Numbered from the stretch's first letter, positions 1 to 9,707 are shown. The stretch is 64,000 nt of DNA from Rhodobacteraceae bacterium M382 (GCA_025141015.1 CP081098.1:4036501-4100500); one strand, 5' to 3'. Made by a program: numbers and translations. The notes: generated by a model not told the origin, from the letters alone.

Positions 1-973
1 GCGTCACCACGCTGACATATCGGGCTCCCAGCGAATTGATCCAACCAAAGGTTTCGCCCAGCGAAATCACGTCCCCCGGTTTGATCGACTTGTCCAACAG
101 GATGATGACGCCGGACACCAGATTGGACACCACTTTGGCCAATCCGAACCCCAGACCGACACCGATGGCCCCCGACAACACGGCCAGCCCGGTCAGATCA
201 AATCCGACAATCCGCAGCCCGATGACCAACGCAACCCCATACAGGATAACCTGCAGCACCTTGATCGCCAGTTCCTGCATCGAGGGGCTGATTTCGGGAT
301 TGCGCCGGATGCCGGCCGACATTGTCCGGGTCACGAACCGGGCCAACGCCAGGGTCACCCCCAACATCGCCACAGCCTGCAACACCATCCACATCGAAAT
401 CCGGGTCTCCCCCAGCTCCAACGCCAGCGAATTCAGCAACTGTTGGGTTTCTTCGGTCAGGTTCAACAGCGTCAGCGTGATCCAGATCCAGCCACAATAG
501 CGCAATATGGCCCGCAAGGCGCCATTGTGGACCAGACGCGTGATCAGCGCGATTATCAACCAGGCAGCGGCCAGCTGCGCAGCGATCCCCAGGAAATACG
601 ACCGGCTGGGCCAGGTCACTTCGCGCATGACCCACACCGTGGTCCAGATCAGAATCACAAAGAACACCAGCGCCATGCGCCGCTGCACCAACAGAAGATA
701 GCGATAACGCCACTTGGGCCACCCTTCGCGTGTGCGCATCCACTCGCGGAACCGCGGACCAAAATACCGCGACAGCACAAAGGACAGCACCACCAGCCCC
801 AACAGGATCAGCGCCTGATAGGCCGTCCAGGGGCGCGCCACGCCGGTGATGAAATTCAGCCCCTGATCCCACAGGCTTAGCGCAATGTCCTGCGTGTCCT
901 GTTCGACGATCTGCACAGCCGCTTCACCAGGGTCGCTGGTTTGTTCCAATGTCGTTGTTTCGGTCTCTGCCAT
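1..973 (-). CDS. Mechanosensitive ion channel, MscS family (3' end outside window)
   Basis: The open frame starts at an ATG (973-971) and runs off the left edge, so only the first 324 residues are visible. They contain about five hydrophobic helices and then a small-residue-rich helix (AVLSGAIGVGLGFGLAKVVS) typical of the MscS pore-lining TM3. This is followed by the start of the beta domain (VISLGETFGWINSLGARYVS). MscS proteins are inner-membrane tension-gated channels that release solutes on osmotic downshock. The long N-terminal part with extra helices places it with the larger MscS-like proteins rather than the minimal E. coli type. The gene is divergent from leuC; the 258-bp gap between them must hold both promoters. 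The fold assignment is firm, the physiological role inferred. Confidence 0.85.
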   Translation of the reverse strand, partial: MAETETTTLEQTSDPGEAAVQIVEQDTQDIALSLWDQGLNFITGVARPWTAYQALILLGLVVLSFVLSRYFGPRFREWMRTREGWPKWRYRYLLLVQRRMALVFFVILIWTTVWVMREVTWPSRSYFLGIAAQLAAAWLIIALITRLVHNGALRAILRYCGWIWITLTLLNLTEETQQLLNSLALELGETRISMWMVLQAVAMLGVTLALARFVTRTMSAGIRRNPEISPSMQELAIKVLQVILYGVALVIGLRIVGFDLTGLAVLSGAIGVGLGFGLAKVVSNLVSGVIILLDKSIKPGDVISLGETFGWINSLGARYVSVVT

Positions 974-1231
974 CTGTGCCTTGCCTCATTGTTGCCAGCG
1001 TGGCACGGCCCGATCCGACAAAACAAGCCATTTCCCTTGCGAGACTCAGTCTGACCCGCTATCTGAACGCACATGAAACGCATTTTTGACATCGATGACC
1101 GCGCCTTTCTGCCCTGGCGCTTTTTTGGTCAGTCGAAATCCGTCAACGCCGCACTATAAGTGCGCCGCGCGCGATTCCGTGCGCCCGTTTTGCAGCTACA
1201 CCGCCAATTCAAATCAGAACGGAGAGGACCC

Positions 1232-2638
1232 ATGTCCCCCAAAACGCTCTATGACAAGATCTGGGATGCGCATGTCGCGCACGAAGCCGAAGACGGCACC
1301 TGCCTGCTGTATATCGACCGCCACCTGGTCCACGAAGTGACCAGCCCGCAGGCGTTCGAAGGTCTGCGCATGGCCGGTCGCAAGGTGCGCGCGCCAGAGA
1401 AAACCATCGCCGTGCCGGATCACAACGTGCCCACCACCGCCGGGCGCGATGACCCCGCACAGATGACCGAAGAAAGCCGCATTCAGGTTCAGGCGCTGGA
1501 CACCAACGCCAAGGAATTTGGCGTGCATTATTATCCCGTCTCTGACGTCCGTCAGGGCATCGTGCACATTGTTGGCCCCGAACAGGGCTGGACCCTGCCC
1601 GGCATGACCGTGGTCTGCGGCGACAGCCACACCGCCACCCATGGCGCCTTCGGTTCGCTGGCTCATGGCATCGGCACCTCCGAAGTGGAGCATGTTCTGG
1701 CCACCCAGACGCTGATCCAGAAGAAATCCAAAAACATGAAGGTCGAGATCACCGGCAAACTGATGCCGGGCGTGACCGCCAAGGACATCACCCTGGCCGT
1801 GATCGGTGAAACCGGCACCGCGGGCGGCACCGGCTATGTCATCGAATATTGTGGCCAGGCAATCCGTGACCTGTCCATGGAAGGCCGCATGACCGTCTGC
1901 AACATGGCCATCGAAGGCGGTGCCCGCGCGGGTCTGATCGCGCCGGACGAAACGACATTCGAATACGTCAAAGGCCGCCCCCACGCCCCCAAGGCAGGCG
2001 CATGGGAACAGGCGCTGGAGTATTGGAAGACGCTCTACACCGACGACGGGGCCGCGTTCGACAAGATCGTCACCCTGAAAGGCGAAGACATCCAGCCGGT
2101 CGTCACCTGGGGCACCTCGCCCGAAGACGTCCTGCCGATCACTGGCGTTGTCCCCCACCCCGAAGACTTTGAAGGTGGCAAGATCGACGCGGCCCGCCGG
2201 TCCATCGAATACATGGGCCTGACACCGGGTCAGAAACTGACCGACATCGAAATCGACACCGTGTTCATTGGGTCCTGCACCAACGGGCGCATCGAAGATT
2301 TCCGCGCCGTGGCCGAAGTGGTCAAAGGCAAGAAAATCAAAGACGGCATGCGCGCCATGATCGTTCCCGGATCGGGTCTTGTCCGGGCCCAGGCCGAAGA
2401 AGAAGGTCTGGCCGACATCTTCCGCGAGGCTGGTTTTGAATGGCGTCTGGCCGGGTGTTCCATGTGTCTGGCGATGAACCCGGATCAGCTGTCCGAAGGC
2501 GAACGTTGCGCGGCCACCTCGAACCGGAACTTCGAAGGGCGTCAGGGCTACAAGGGTCGCACCCATCTGGTCAGCCCCGCGATGGCTGCCGCAGCGGCAC
2601 TTACCGGAAAGCTAACGGACATCCGCGAACTGTTGTAA
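1232..2638 (+). CDS. leuC: 3-isopropylmalate dehydratase large subunit
   Basis: Product of 468 residues, the usual LeuC length. With LeuD it isomerises 2-isopropylmalate to 3-isopropylmalate in leucine synthesis. The three [4Fe-4S] ligands are visible as Cys349 (GSCTNGR) and Cys409/Cys412 (CSMC). The start begins [14 protein letters not shown] and is preceded by GGAGAGG eight bases upstream; the frame stays open for 24 more codons but those lack family similarity. The small subunit gene follows after a DUF308 gene, and leuB lies 6 kb downstream, so the leu genes are close but not in one uninterrupted operon. No leucine-rich leader peptide was seen upstream. Confidence 0.97.
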   Translation: MSPKTLYDKIWDAHVAHEAEDGTCLLYIDRHLVHEVTSPQAFEGLRMAGRKVRAPEKTIAVPDHNVPTTAGRDDPAQMTEESRIQVQALDTNAKEFGVHYYPVSDVRQGIVHIVGPEQGWTLPGMTVVCGDSHTATHGAFGSLAHGIGTSEVEHVLATQTLIQKKSKNMKVEITGKLMPGVTAKDITLAVIGETGTAGGTGYVIEYCGQAIRDLSMEGRMTVCNMAIEGGARAGLIAPDETTFEYVKGRPHAPKAGAWEQALEYWKTLYTDDGAAFDKIVTLKGEDIQPVVTWGTSPEDVLPITGVVPHPEDFEGGKIDAARRSIEYMGLTPGQKLTDIEIDTVFIGSCTNGRIEDFRAVAEVVKGKKIKDGMRAMIVPGSGLVRAQAEEEGLADIFREAGFEWRLAGCSMCLAMNPDQLSEGERCAATSNRNFEGRQGYKGRTHLVSPAMAAAAALTGKLTDIRELL

Positions 2639-2675
2639 GCTCCGCTCAGAGTTGAATTTTGAGAGGAATTGAGAA

Positions 2676-3218
2676 ATGAGTGACTGGCTTAAACTGCTTT
2701 TGTTGGGACTTGTGTCCATCGTCTTTGGTGTGTTCATTCTGGGTGCGCCGGTTGTGGCCTCGGTCGCCGTCACGGCGATCACCGGGTTTTTGCTGCTGAT
2801 CAGCGGCGGCCTTCAGGTTGCAGGTGGCTTCACGGTCGACGGCACGGCGAACAAATTTCTCTCCATCCTGATGGGGGCAATCCTGTTGTTCCTGGGGTGG
2901 TCGTTCCTCTCAAACCCGCTTCAGGGCACCATCTCTTTGGCCACGTTGATTCTGATCCTGTTCATGGCAGGCGGGATCGCGCGCCTGATCTTGTCGTTTC
3001 AGATGCGTGGAACACGCTTTTTCTGGCCGACGCTGATCTCTGGCGTTTTGTCCATCATCCTGGCCGGGATCATCTGGTCCAATTCAGCAGCAGACCCCAC
3101 ATGGTTGCTCAGCTTGATTGGGATCCTTTTGGGCATCGAGATGCTGTTCAACGGCTTTGGGCTGACGTTTGCAGCGCTGTTCATGCGCAGCGCCGAAAAA
3201 GGAAACAGGGCGGCCTGA
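2676..3218 (+). CDS. HdeD-like (DUF308) membrane protein
   Basis: Product of 180 residues made almost entirely of six hydrophobic helices in three pairs, the layout of the HdeD/DUF308 family named after an E. coli acid-resistance membrane protein. Visible features are the N-terminal helix LLLLGLVSIVFGVFILGAPV and the repeated short glycine-rich turns between helix pairs. The start ATG is preceded by GAGAGGAAT. It sits 37 bp after leuC and 151 bp before leuD in the same direction and is probably co-transcribed with leuC. Its function in this organism cannot be read from the sequence; a link to leucine synthesis is positional only. Confidence 0.85.
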   Translation: MSDWLKLLLLGLVSIVFGVFILGAPVVASVAVTAITGFLLLISGGLQVAGGFTVDGTANKFLSILMGAILLFLGWSFLSNPLQGTISLATLILILFMAGGIARLILSFQMRGTRFFWPTLISGVLSIILAGIIWSNSAADPTWLLSLIGILLGIEMLFNGFGLTFAALFMRSAEKGNRAA

Positions 3219-3273
3219 TCCCGGGCCGGACCTCTGGTCCGACCCATGGGGCCGCTGAAATCGTCATCAGGGG

Positions 3274-3301
3274 GTGCACGGGTGGTGCACGTCCGGTGCA
3301 C
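3274..3301 (+). repeat. Three GTGCAC boxes at exact 11-bp spacing upstream of leuD
   Basis: GTGCAC occurs at 3274, 3285 and 3296, each preceded by G, giving three direct 11-bp units between the DUF308 gene and leuD. Each box is itself a palindrome, and the 11-bp period places all three on about the same face of the DNA helix. This could be a regulator-binding array or a feature of the leader RNA. No known regulator was recognised. Confidence 0.5.
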
Positions 3302-3311
3302 GGATATCACC

Positions 3312-3329
3312 CCCCGCCCTGTTGCGGGG
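3312..3329 (+). promoter_or_regulatory. GC hairpin in the leuD leader
   Basis: CCCCGC (3312-3317) and GCGGGG (3324-3329) can pair around a six-base loop, 40 bp upstream of the leuD start. No T-run follows, so it is not a standard intrinsic terminator. It may mark an RNA processing or stabilising structure between the DUF308 gene and leuD, or act together with the GTGCAC array just before it. Confidence 0.35.
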
Positions 3330-3369
3330 TACCCCCCACATCTAGTGGGTCGAAATTAGGAGTCTGGTA

Positions 3370-3975
3370 ATGGACAAATTTGAAAAACTGAACGGCATCG
3401 CGGCCCCCATGCCGCTGGTCAACATCGACACCGACATGATCATCCCCAAAGTGTTCCTGAAATCCATTCAGCGCACCGGCTTTGGCGTGAACCTGTTCGA
3501 CGAGATGCGGTATAACCGTGACGGTTCGGAAATCGCTGATTTCGTGCTGAACAAACCCCAGTACCGCAAGGCCGAAATCCTGGTGGCCGGTGACAATTTT
3601 GGCTGTGGCTCGTCGCGCGAACATGCGCCCTGGGCGATTGCCGATTTTGGCATCAAATGCGTGATTTCCACTTCCTTTGCCGACATCTTCTTCAACAACT
3701 GCTTCAAGAACGGCATTCTGCCCATCGTTCTGCCCCAGGAGCAGGTCGACCTGCTGATGAAAGACGCGGAAAAGGGCGAAAACGCCCGCATGACCGTGGA
3801 TCTCGAAACTCAGGAGATCACCACGTCGGATGGCGACGTCATTGCCTTTGACGTGGATGCATTCAAAAAGCATTGCTTGCTGGAAGGGCTGGATGACATC
3901 GGTCTAACCATGGAAAAAGCCGACGCCATCGATACATTCGAAGCCAAAGCCGCCGCCGCCCGCCCCTGGGCCTGA
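3370..3975 (+). CDS. leuD: 3-isopropylmalate dehydratase small subunit
   Basis: Product of 201 residues, the usual LeuD length. It pairs with LeuC and carries the swivelling domain that closes over the active site. Diagnostic stretches are the N-terminal [20 protein letters not shown] and the [17 protein letters not shown] substrate-recognition loop near residues 75-92. ATTAGGAG at about 3355 precedes the ATG. The gene is separated from the DUF308 gene by a 151-bp leader with phased GTGCAC boxes and a hairpin, and is followed by a probable intrinsic terminator, which closes the leuC-leuD unit. Confidence 0.97.
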   Translation: MDKFEKLNGIAAPMPLVNIDTDMIIPKVFLKSIQRTGFGVNLFDEMRYNRDGSEIADFVLNKPQYRKAEILVAGDNFGCGSSREHAPWAIADFGIKCVISTSFADIFFNNCFKNGILPIVLPQEQVDLLMKDAEKGENARMTVDLETQEITTSDGDVIAFDVDAFKKHCLLEGLDDIGLTMEKADAIDTFEAKAAAARPWA

Positions 3976-4003
3976 CAGGCGTCCCAGTTGAAAAACGGCA
4001 CCA

Positions 4004-4033
4004 CAGCCGCGCCTCCGGGTGCGGCTGTTTCGT
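4004..4033 (+). terminator. Probable intrinsic terminator after leuD
   Basis: CAGCCGC (4004-4010) and GCGGCTG (4021-4027) form a 7-bp GC-rich stem around a 10-base loop, followed by TTT. It lies 28 bp after the leuD stop. The T-run is short, so termination may be partial. Confidence 0.6.
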
Positions 4034-4054
4034 ATTGGGCCTCTGCGGCGACGC

Positions 4055-4072
4055 ACCACAATATCTTGTGGT
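4055..4072. promoter_or_regulatory. 18-bp palindrome, possible operator (NrdR-box-like)
   Basis: ACCACAATATCTTGTGGT is a near-perfect inverted repeat (one central mismatch) in the 324-bp gap between leuD and the next gene. Its shape, a 16-bp AT-centred palindrome with CAA/TTG arms, resembles NrdR boxes. A half-similar stretch (CCACAAAATTTACCAC) starts at 4141. NrdR boxes normally come in pairs about three helical turns apart, which is not the case here, so the assignment is tentative. The rest of the gap shows no gene. Confidence 0.35.
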
Positions 4073-4299
4073 TCGCTGCGCAAATCGTTGAATTTCCTAC
4101 ACTCATTGATGCAAAGCAGCACCAGTTATCCGCCCGCGAACCACAAAATTTACCACTTTACGACGCACCCTCTTGAGCGGTTTTCCCAAACGATGCACAA
4201 ATAAGGCCAAAATGAGGCACCGGCCCAAAGACGGGTTGGATCAAGTTGGAACAAAGGCGCGGCAACGTATCGGCCTGTCCAGTTTGAAGGGAATGAGCA

Positions 4300-5133
4300 G
4301 TGGTTGCACGCATCTTAGGAGCCGTGTTGCGGGGCGTATTGGTGGCTTTGCTGATTGCAATGCCTTCGATATTTTTGCCCAGCCATACGATGCGATCCGG
4401 TGAGATCGTCGTTCTGTTGTCCTTGTTGGCAGCCGTGTTGACCATGGCCGAATACAGTTCGAATTATCCCAGCTTTGTCGAGTTCCGCGATGCGCCACCT
4501 CTCAACCGGCTGCGCTTTGTCTGCCTGGCATTGATCCTGTTGTGCCTGAGCATGATCACCAAACATTTGTTCGAACCGACCAATGGAACCGCGCTGTTTG
4601 CCGGGTTGGGTCAACTGGCCGGGAGCATACTGGATTTCCCGTACTCACCTGTGCGTCTCGTCCTGTTGGTCCTGCCCCCCGAAGTACCCGTTCATATGCT
4701 CAACGCCGCTCGGGCCGCAGCGGCTGTGGCCTATTTGATCGCATTGGGCACTGTGCTGGCCTTTGTCGTCACCATCAGAATCCTGAATTGGCCGGTGGCG
4801 AACGGGGCCTTTAACGTCTGGACCAATTTGCCACTGTTTGACCCCACAACAGGTGGTGATGTTGTCTATCGCCTGCACCGCGACGGGCGGATCAATGTCA
4901 TGCTGGGCTTCTTGCTGCCCTTTGCCATTCCTGCCTTTGTCAAACTGGCCGCCGACATTGTTGATCCCAACCTGTTGATGCGCCCACACACCCTGATATG
5001 GACTCTCAGCGCCTGGGCTTTTCTACCTGCGTCCATGTTGATGCGTGGTATGGCAATGTTGCGCATTGCTGATCTGATCGAAGAAAAGCGCCGTCGTGCC
5101 TATGCCAATTCCGAGACGATGCGCACCGCATGA
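4300..5133 (+). CDS. Conserved multi-pass membrane protein, unknown function
   Basis: Product of 277 residues from a GTG start preceded by GAAGG. It has about six to seven hydrophobic segments, including an N-terminal pair separated by a short polar turn and a segment near residues 150-165 (YLIALGTVLAFVVTIRILNW). The C-terminus is basic and polar (EEKRRRAYANSE), presumably cytoplasmic. I do not recognise the family. The stop overlaps the start of the downstream exonuclease/phosphatase gene (ATGA), so the two are translationally coupled and probably work together, perhaps at the cell envelope. Confidence 0.8.
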   Translation: MVARILGAVLRGVLVALLIAMPSIFLPSHTMRSGEIVVLLSLLAAVLTMAEYSSNYPSFVEFRDAPPLNRLRFVCLALILLCLSMITKHLFEPTNGTALFAGLGQLAGSILDFPYSPVRLVLLVLPPEVPVHMLNAARAAAAVAYLIALGTVLAFVVTIRILNWPVANGAFNVWTNLPLFDPTTGGDVVYRLHRDGRINVMLGFLLPFAIPAFVKLAADIVDPNLLMRPHTLIWTLSAWAFLPASMLMRGMAMLRIADLIEEKRRRAYANSETMRTA

Positions 5134-6218
5134 GGCGGTTGCTGGCAGGCGCGGCGCTGTTGTTGCTGGGCAGCCTGGCCTGTTCCGCCGACCCCTTGCG
5201 CCTTGCCACATTCAACACCGAATTATCCCGCAAGGGGCCGGGCCTTTTGCTCCGTGCGATCCAGCGTGGCGACGACCCCGCAGTCCGGGCCGTCATCCAG
5301 GTCATCGCGCGCAACAATCCTGACATCTTGGTCCTGCAAGGCGTGGACTGGGACCATGAAAACCGCGCCGTCCGGGCGCTGGTCAAGCAATTGGCCAAAA
5401 TCGGCGTCGATTATCCGCACATGTTTTCAGCTCAGCCCAATGCAGGGCTGGCGACAGACCTGGACCTGAACGGTGATGGCCGGCTGGGGGGGCCCGAAGA
5501 TGCTCAGGGCTTTGGTGCTTTTACCGGACAAAGTGGCATGGCGATTCTGTCGCGCCACCCCATCAAGACCGCCCAGATCGTGGATTACAGCGCGACCCTG
5601 TGGCTGGATCTGCCTGGTGCCATCCCGCCGACCCATCCAGATGGCAACCCTTTTCCGTCGGCCGAGGCGATGGAACGCCAGCGCTTGCCCAGTGTCGCCA
5701 TCTGGGCAGTGCCCGTGACCCGCGCTGACGGATCGAATTTGACCGTCCTGGCCTTTCAGGCGGGGCCTCCGGTTTTTGACGGCCCCGAAGACCGCAACGG
5801 GCGGCGCAACCATGATGAGCTCCAATTGCTGCGCCAAATCGTACGTCAGGAATTTGGGCCCGCCCTGACGGGAGATATCGTGCTTGCAGGGGGGGCGAAT
5901 CTGGATCCATGCGACAGCGATGGCAGAACTCAGGCAATCGTGGATCTGTTGGCTGAAACACGGTTGCAGGACCCTGCCCCCCGCAGTTCGGGTGCAGCTG
6001 CTGCGACGGCAGCACCCAGCGCCTGTTCGGATCCGGCCCTGGATACCGTGGATTGGCCGGGAATTGGGAAATTTCGCGTGGATTATATCCTGCCATCTGT
6101 CGGGATGAGAGTCGTGAACACAGGTGTTTTCTGGCCAACACCGGATCAGGCGGATGGCCAACTGGCACAACAGGCCAGCCGTCACCGGCTGGTCTGGGTG
6201 GACTTGGCAGCGGATTAG
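5130..6218 (+). CDS. Secreted endonuclease/exonuclease/phosphatase family protein
   Basis: Product of 362 residues with an N-terminal signal sequence (MRRLLAGAALLLLGSLACSA; the Cys could make it a lipoprotein). The EEP fold follows: LRLATFNTELSRKGPG at the first active-site strand, PDILVLQGVDWD in the second (the usual catalytic Glu position reads Gly here), and a C-terminal RVDYILPS resembling the D-Y-I/V-L motif. EEP proteins cleave phosphodiester or phosphomonoester bonds in nucleic acids, lipids or sugars; the substrate here is unknown. It overlaps the upstream membrane-protein gene by 4 bp and converges with the epimerase gene, the two stops overlapping. Confidence 0.85.
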   Translation: MRRLLAGAALLLLGSLACSADPLRLATFNTELSRKGPGLLLRAIQRGDDPAVRAVIQVIARNNPDILVLQGVDWDHENRAVRALVKQLAKIGVDYPHMFSAQPNAGLATDLDLNGDGRLGGPEDAQGFGAFTGQSGMAILSRHPIKTAQIVDYSATLWLDLPGAIPPTHPDGNPFPSAEAMERQRLPSVAIWAVPVTRADGSNLTVLAFQAGPPVFDGPEDRNGRRNHDELQLLRQIVRQEFGPALTGDIVLAGGANLDPCDSDGRTQAIVDLLAETRLQDPAPRSSGAAAATAAPSACSDPALDTVDWPGIGKFRVDYILPSVGMRVVNTGVFWPTPDQADGQLAQQASRHRLVWVDLAAD

Positions 6219-7120
6219 GCGACCGCCGTTTTCGCAAGAGGATGCGACGGTGGTGCCACCAATCCCGGCGGGATCGCCTGGGCCAGTGCCGTTTCGAATG
6301 GCGTCACGGCGAACCCCGGTAAATACTGTTCCAGCAGCGTTCCATCCAGAGTATGCCCGACCTGCCATAGATATCGCATTTCCAACAGACAGCGCGCCAT
6401 TGGCCACACTGGCTTCAACAGACGAAGCGGAATCCACGACATCTGTGTCATCCTGACGGGCCGGGTGACAATTCGGTCCAGAGCAGTCGCCATTTCGGCC
6501 CCTGTTACTGTGTACCCGGGGAAAGAGATATCGCTGAACACAGGCAATTCCTCGCGCCTTTCTGCCAATTGCACCGCAGCACGCGCCAAGTCAGGCAGGA
6601 ATGCCCACGCATGAGGAACATCAAGTGGTCCGGGGTATGAAAACCGCCCCGATGCGAGCCGCTTGGTCAAAACCGCGTCAAACCAGTTTCCAGACGCAAC
6701 AGTGTCGATAAAATCCCCTGCCCTCAGCACAATGGTCCGAACGCCGGACTGGCGATAGGCCTGTTCCATGGCAATGCGAATCTGACCCAATGGGTTGCGT
6801 GCCTCTTGCGGGGTTTCCTGCCCCCATGGGGGCGTTGCCTGTGGCCCGTAGACATAGACGTTTCCCGGCACAATAACGGTAGCGCCCGCCGCTTTTGCCG
6901 CCGCGATCACCTGATCATGCAGCCGAGGCACCTGATCCGCCCAATCAGGGTATTGTGGGTTCCAGGCATTGACGATCACATCCGCGGCCCGGGCGGCCTG
7001 AACCAGATCATCAGTTCCCCGATCGAACCGCACCGTCGTCCACCCCGCAGTACAGAATGCGTGCTCAGCTGCGCGGCCGAAACGACCGGTCGGCCCCAGG
7101 ATCAATACAGTAGGTTTCAT
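6215..7120 (-). CDS. NAD-dependent epimerase/dehydratase family protein
   Basis: Product of 301 residues from the ATG at 7120 (MKPTVLILGPTGRFGRAAEH), which places the Rossmann GxxGxxG-like loop at residues 9-15. An ATG 11 codons upstream is possible but would put extra residues before the first beta strand. The body matches extended SDR proteins: VIVNAWNPQYPDW, then TVIVPGNVYVYG, with the Tyr of the YxxxK region replaced by a less canonical stretch. Such proteins act on sugar nucleotides or as NADPH-dependent reductases. It is divergent from the LysR gene, a pairing that often means direct regulation. Confidence 0.8.
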   Translation of the reverse strand: MKPTVLILGPTGRFGRAAEHAFCTAGWTTVRFDRGTDDLVQAARAADVIVNAWNPQYPDWADQVPRLHDQVIAAAKAAGATVIVPGNVYVYGPQATPPWGQETPQEARNPLGQIRIAMEQAYRQSGVRTIVLRAGDFIDTVASGNWFDAVLTKRLASGRFSYPGPLDVPHAWAFLPDLARAAVQLAERREELPVFSDISFPGYTVTGAEMATALDRIVTRPVRMTQMSWIPLRLLKPVWPMARCLLEMRYLWQVGHTLDGTLLEQYLPGFAVTPFETALAQAIPPGLVAPPSHPLAKTAVA

Positions 7121-7182
7121 GCTCCATGTCCTCGTCAATGGATGATGAAACAACTATATCCATGCATATATCAGCATAATAT

Positions 7183-7196
7183 TGCAAAACTTTGCA
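7183..7196. promoter_or_regulatory. Inverted repeat in the divergent epimerase/LysR promoter
   Basis: TGCAAA (7183-7188) and TTTGCA (7191-7196) form a perfect inverted repeat separated by two bases. They lie 20 bp upstream of the LysR start and in the AT-rich 96-bp gap shared with the divergent epimerase gene. The position suits a LysR-type autoregulatory operator. This is inference from position and symmetry. Confidence 0.4.
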
Positions 7197-7216
7197 GATA
7201 TCCTATTCATTATTGA

Positions 7217-8122
7217 ATGGATAAGATTTCCTCCCTCACCGATTGGACATTGATCCAAAGCTTTCTCGCTGTTGCTGAAACCGGCTCCTTGTCCGGTGCC
7301 GCCCGCCAGTTGAACCGCAGTCAGCCTACGCTTGGGCGTCACATCAAGACGCTGGAGCAGGAACTGGGGGCCGCTTTGTTCAACCGGCATCCCCGTGGGC
7401 TTTCGCTCAGTTCCACGGGCGTGCAAGTGTTCCCAATGGCACGCCAGGTGCAGGATCAGATGTATGCGATTTCGCTGACAGCGGCCGGTCAGTCGCAGGA
7501 CTTGCAAGGCACCGTGCGGATCACCGCCAGCATTTTTGCGTCGCATCATGTCCTGCCCCCAATCCTTGCTGAAATCCGGCACCTGGAACCTGCGATCGAA
7601 CTGGAGCTGGTTCCAAATGACAGTAGCGAAAATCTGTTGTTTCGTGCCGCAGATATCGCGGTGCGGATGTACCGCCCGACCCAGTTGGATATCGTCGCCC
7701 GCCACGTCACTGACCTGCAACTTGGGATCTTTGCAGCGCACAGCTATCTTGACCGTGCCGGACACCCCCAGACAGCCGAGGATCTTTGGCAGCATGATCT
7801 GGTCGGATACGACCAAAACGACCTGATTGTTCGCACCATACGCGATCTGGGCTGGGAGGTCAGCCACGCCAGCTTTGCCACCCGCTGTGATCATCAAAGC
7901 ACCTATTGGGAGCTGGTTCGGGCCGGATGTGGGATCGGCTTTTCTCAAACATTGGTCGGGCGTGCTGACCCATTGGTGCAGGAATTGGACCTGGGCATTG
8001 GCATCCCGCCGTTGCCGGTTTGGCTGGCCGCCCACGGGACCCTGCGCCAGACCCCCCGCGTTTCGCGTGTCTGGGATCACCTGGCGCATAGGTTGCAGGC
8101 CTATGGTGGTGCCCAAACTTGA
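7217..8122 (+). CDS. LysR family transcriptional regulator
   Basis: Product of 301 residues, usual for LysR proteins. The N-terminal winged helix-turn-helix is clear ([20 protein letters not shown], then [20 protein letters not shown]). The substrate-binding domain follows from about residue 90 and contains [20 protein letters not shown], a pattern common in the subgroup whose members control divergent oxidoreductase or epimerase genes. It is divergent from the epimerase gene, with a candidate operator between them, and likely regulates it. The effector is unknown. Confidence 0.92.
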   Translation: MDKISSLTDWTLIQSFLAVAETGSLSGAARQLNRSQPTLGRHIKTLEQELGAALFNRHPRGLSLSSTGVQVFPMARQVQDQMYAISLTAAGQSQDLQGTVRITASIFASHHVLPPILAEIRHLEPAIELELVPNDSSENLLFRAADIAVRMYRPTQLDIVARHVTDLQLGIFAAHSYLDRAGHPQTAEDLWQHDLVGYDQNDLIVRTIRDLGWEVSHASFATRCDHQSTYWELVRAGCGIGFSQTLVGRADPLVQELDLGIGIPPLPVWLAAHGTLRQTPRVSRVWDHLAHRLQAYGGAQT

Positions 8123-8264
8123 ACAGCCTGGGCACCTGTTCAACGATACGGCCTGGATGCGTCGGTATGTTTCGCTGTTTTTCCCTTGTTTTCATGGACG
8201 CATCATTGACCCCTCCGTCTCCTCAAGGTACCCCACCTCAAAGCTGTTTCAAGGAGAGCCCCGC

Positions 8265-9368
8265 ATGTCGAATCCATCCCTTCTGATCCTGCCCGGTGAC
8301 GGTATCGGCCCCGAAGTCATGGCCCAGGTCCGCCGCATCATCACCTGGTATGGTGACAAGCGCGATCTGGCATTCGATGTGAGCGAAGATCTGGTCGGCG
8401 GTGCCGCCTATGACAAGCATGGTGTCCCGCTGGCCGACGAAACCATGGCCAAGGCACAAGAAGCCGACGCGGTTCTGTTGGGTGCCGTTGGCGGCCCGGC
8501 CTATGACGATCTGGATTTCAGCGTCAAACCCGAACGCGGCCTGTTGCGTCTGCGCAAAGAAATGGATTTGTTCTCGAACCTGCGCCCGGCCCAGTGCTTT
8601 GACGCTTTGGCTGACTTCTCGTCGCTGAAAAAGGACATCGTGGCCGGCCTGGACATCATGATCGTGCGCGAATTGACGTCGGGCGTGTATTTTGGCGAAC
8701 CCCGTGGCATCTTTGAGGAAGGCAACGAACGCGTTGGCATCAACACTCAGCGCTATACGGAATCCGAAATCGAGCGCGCCGCACGGTCGGCGTTCGAGCT
8801 GGCCATGCGTCGCGGCAAAAAAGTCTGCTCGATGGAGAAGGCCAACGTGATGGAATCGGGCATCCTGTGGCGCGAAGTGGCCACCCGTGTGGGCAAGGAA
8901 TACCCAGAAGTCGAACTGTCGCACATGTATGCCGACAACGGTGCCATGCAGCTGGTACGTGCACCCAAACAGTTTGACGTCATCCTGACCGACAACCTGT
9001 TCGGCGACATCCTGTCCGATTGCGCAGCCATGTTGACCGGAAGCCTTGGCATGCTGCCTTCGGCCTCCCTGGGCGCGCCCATGGCCAATGGTCGGCCCAA
9101 GGCGCTGTACGAACCCGTTCACGGCTCGGCCCCCGATATCACAGGCCAAGGCAAAGCCAACCCGATCGCCTGCATCCTGAGCTTTGCCATGGCGCTTCGC
9201 TACAGCTTTGATCAGGGCAGCGAAGCCGACCGCCTGGAAGCCGCTGTTGAACAGGTGCTGGCAGATGGTGTGCGCACCGCTGATCTTTTGGGCGAAGAAG
9301 GCGTCACCCCTGTTTCGACATCGGAAATGGGTGATGCGATTCTCGCGGCGTTGGACGCCAGCCTCTAA
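8265..9368 (+). CDS. leuB: 3-isopropylmalate dehydrogenase
   Basis: Product of 367 residues that oxidises and decarboxylates 3-isopropylmalate with NAD in leucine synthesis. Landmarks are [15 protein letters not shown] at the N-terminus, [18 protein letters not shown] for substrate and Mg2+ binding, [12 protein letters not shown] and [19 protein letters not shown] (catalytic Tyr/Lys and metal-binding Asp region). It ends with the NAD site [16 protein letters not shown]. The true start is the ATG at 8265 with AAGGAGA upstream; the frame is open 146 codons further, but that part is the LysR gene in another frame. It is followed by a strong intrinsic terminator. Confidence 0.97.
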   Translation: MSNPSLLILPGDGIGPEVMAQVRRIITWYGDKRDLAFDVSEDLVGGAAYDKHGVPLADETMAKAQEADAVLLGAVGGPAYDDLDFSVKPERGLLRLRKEMDLFSNLRPAQCFDALADFSSLKKDIVAGLDIMIVRELTSGVYFGEPRGIFEEGNERVGINTQRYTESEIERAARSAFELAMRRGKKVCSMEKANVMESGILWREVATRVGKEYPEVELSHMYADNGAMQLVRAPKQFDVILTDNLFGDILSDCAAMLTGSLGMLPSASLGAPMANGRPKALYEPVHGSAPDITGQGKANPIACILSFAMALRYSFDQGSEADRLEAAVEQVLADGVRTADLLGEEGVTPVSTSEMGDAILAALDASL

Positions 9369-9390
9369 TCCTACGATCCCACGACGACAG

Positions 9391-9420
9391 AACGCCCGCT
9401 GTATTTGGCGGGCGTTTTTT
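9391..9420 (+). terminator. Intrinsic terminator after leuB
   Basis: AACGCCCGC (9391-9399) pairs with GCGGGCGTT (9408-9416) around an eight-base loop, and the stem ends in a T-run. It lies 22 bp after the leuB stop. It is a textbook rho-independent terminator. The following 287 bp up to the tRNA show no gene. Confidence 0.9.
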
Positions 9421-9707
9421 GTTGTCCGCCGCCTGGGGCGACTCCTTCAGGGTCGCGTGTGTTGCGCATTTTACCCCTGGCCAACATCACATTCCGCTCC
9501 TGCCCGCCAAGATCCTGCAGTCAGGCAACGGGGCGACACCGCGCATTTCCCAGCAGATGCGACCAGCCCAGAGCCCGGTCTCAGGTGCTCCCCCTTTTCT
9601 CAACGGAAACACGCAAGTAGCCAAATAAATCCTCAAGCGTTTATTTTTTACGGCGAAGAATTGGCCTTGCAAACACCCCGACACGGATATAAATCACGCG
9701 CCACGGT

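Noticed and set aside
1073-1159. A 28-codon ORF upstream of leuC, considered as a leucine attenuator peptide
   Set aside because: It has only two Leu codons, no Shine-Dalgarno and no following terminator/antiterminator structure that I could see.
1214-2566. A 450-codon minus-strand frame across leuC
   Set aside because: It is antisense to a complete leuC with all iron-sulfur ligands and has no family resemblance.
7827-8264. N-terminal extension of leuB by 146 codons
   Set aside because: The part overlaps the LysR gene in another frame, and the ATG at 8265 with AAGGAGA gives a normal LeuB N-terminus.
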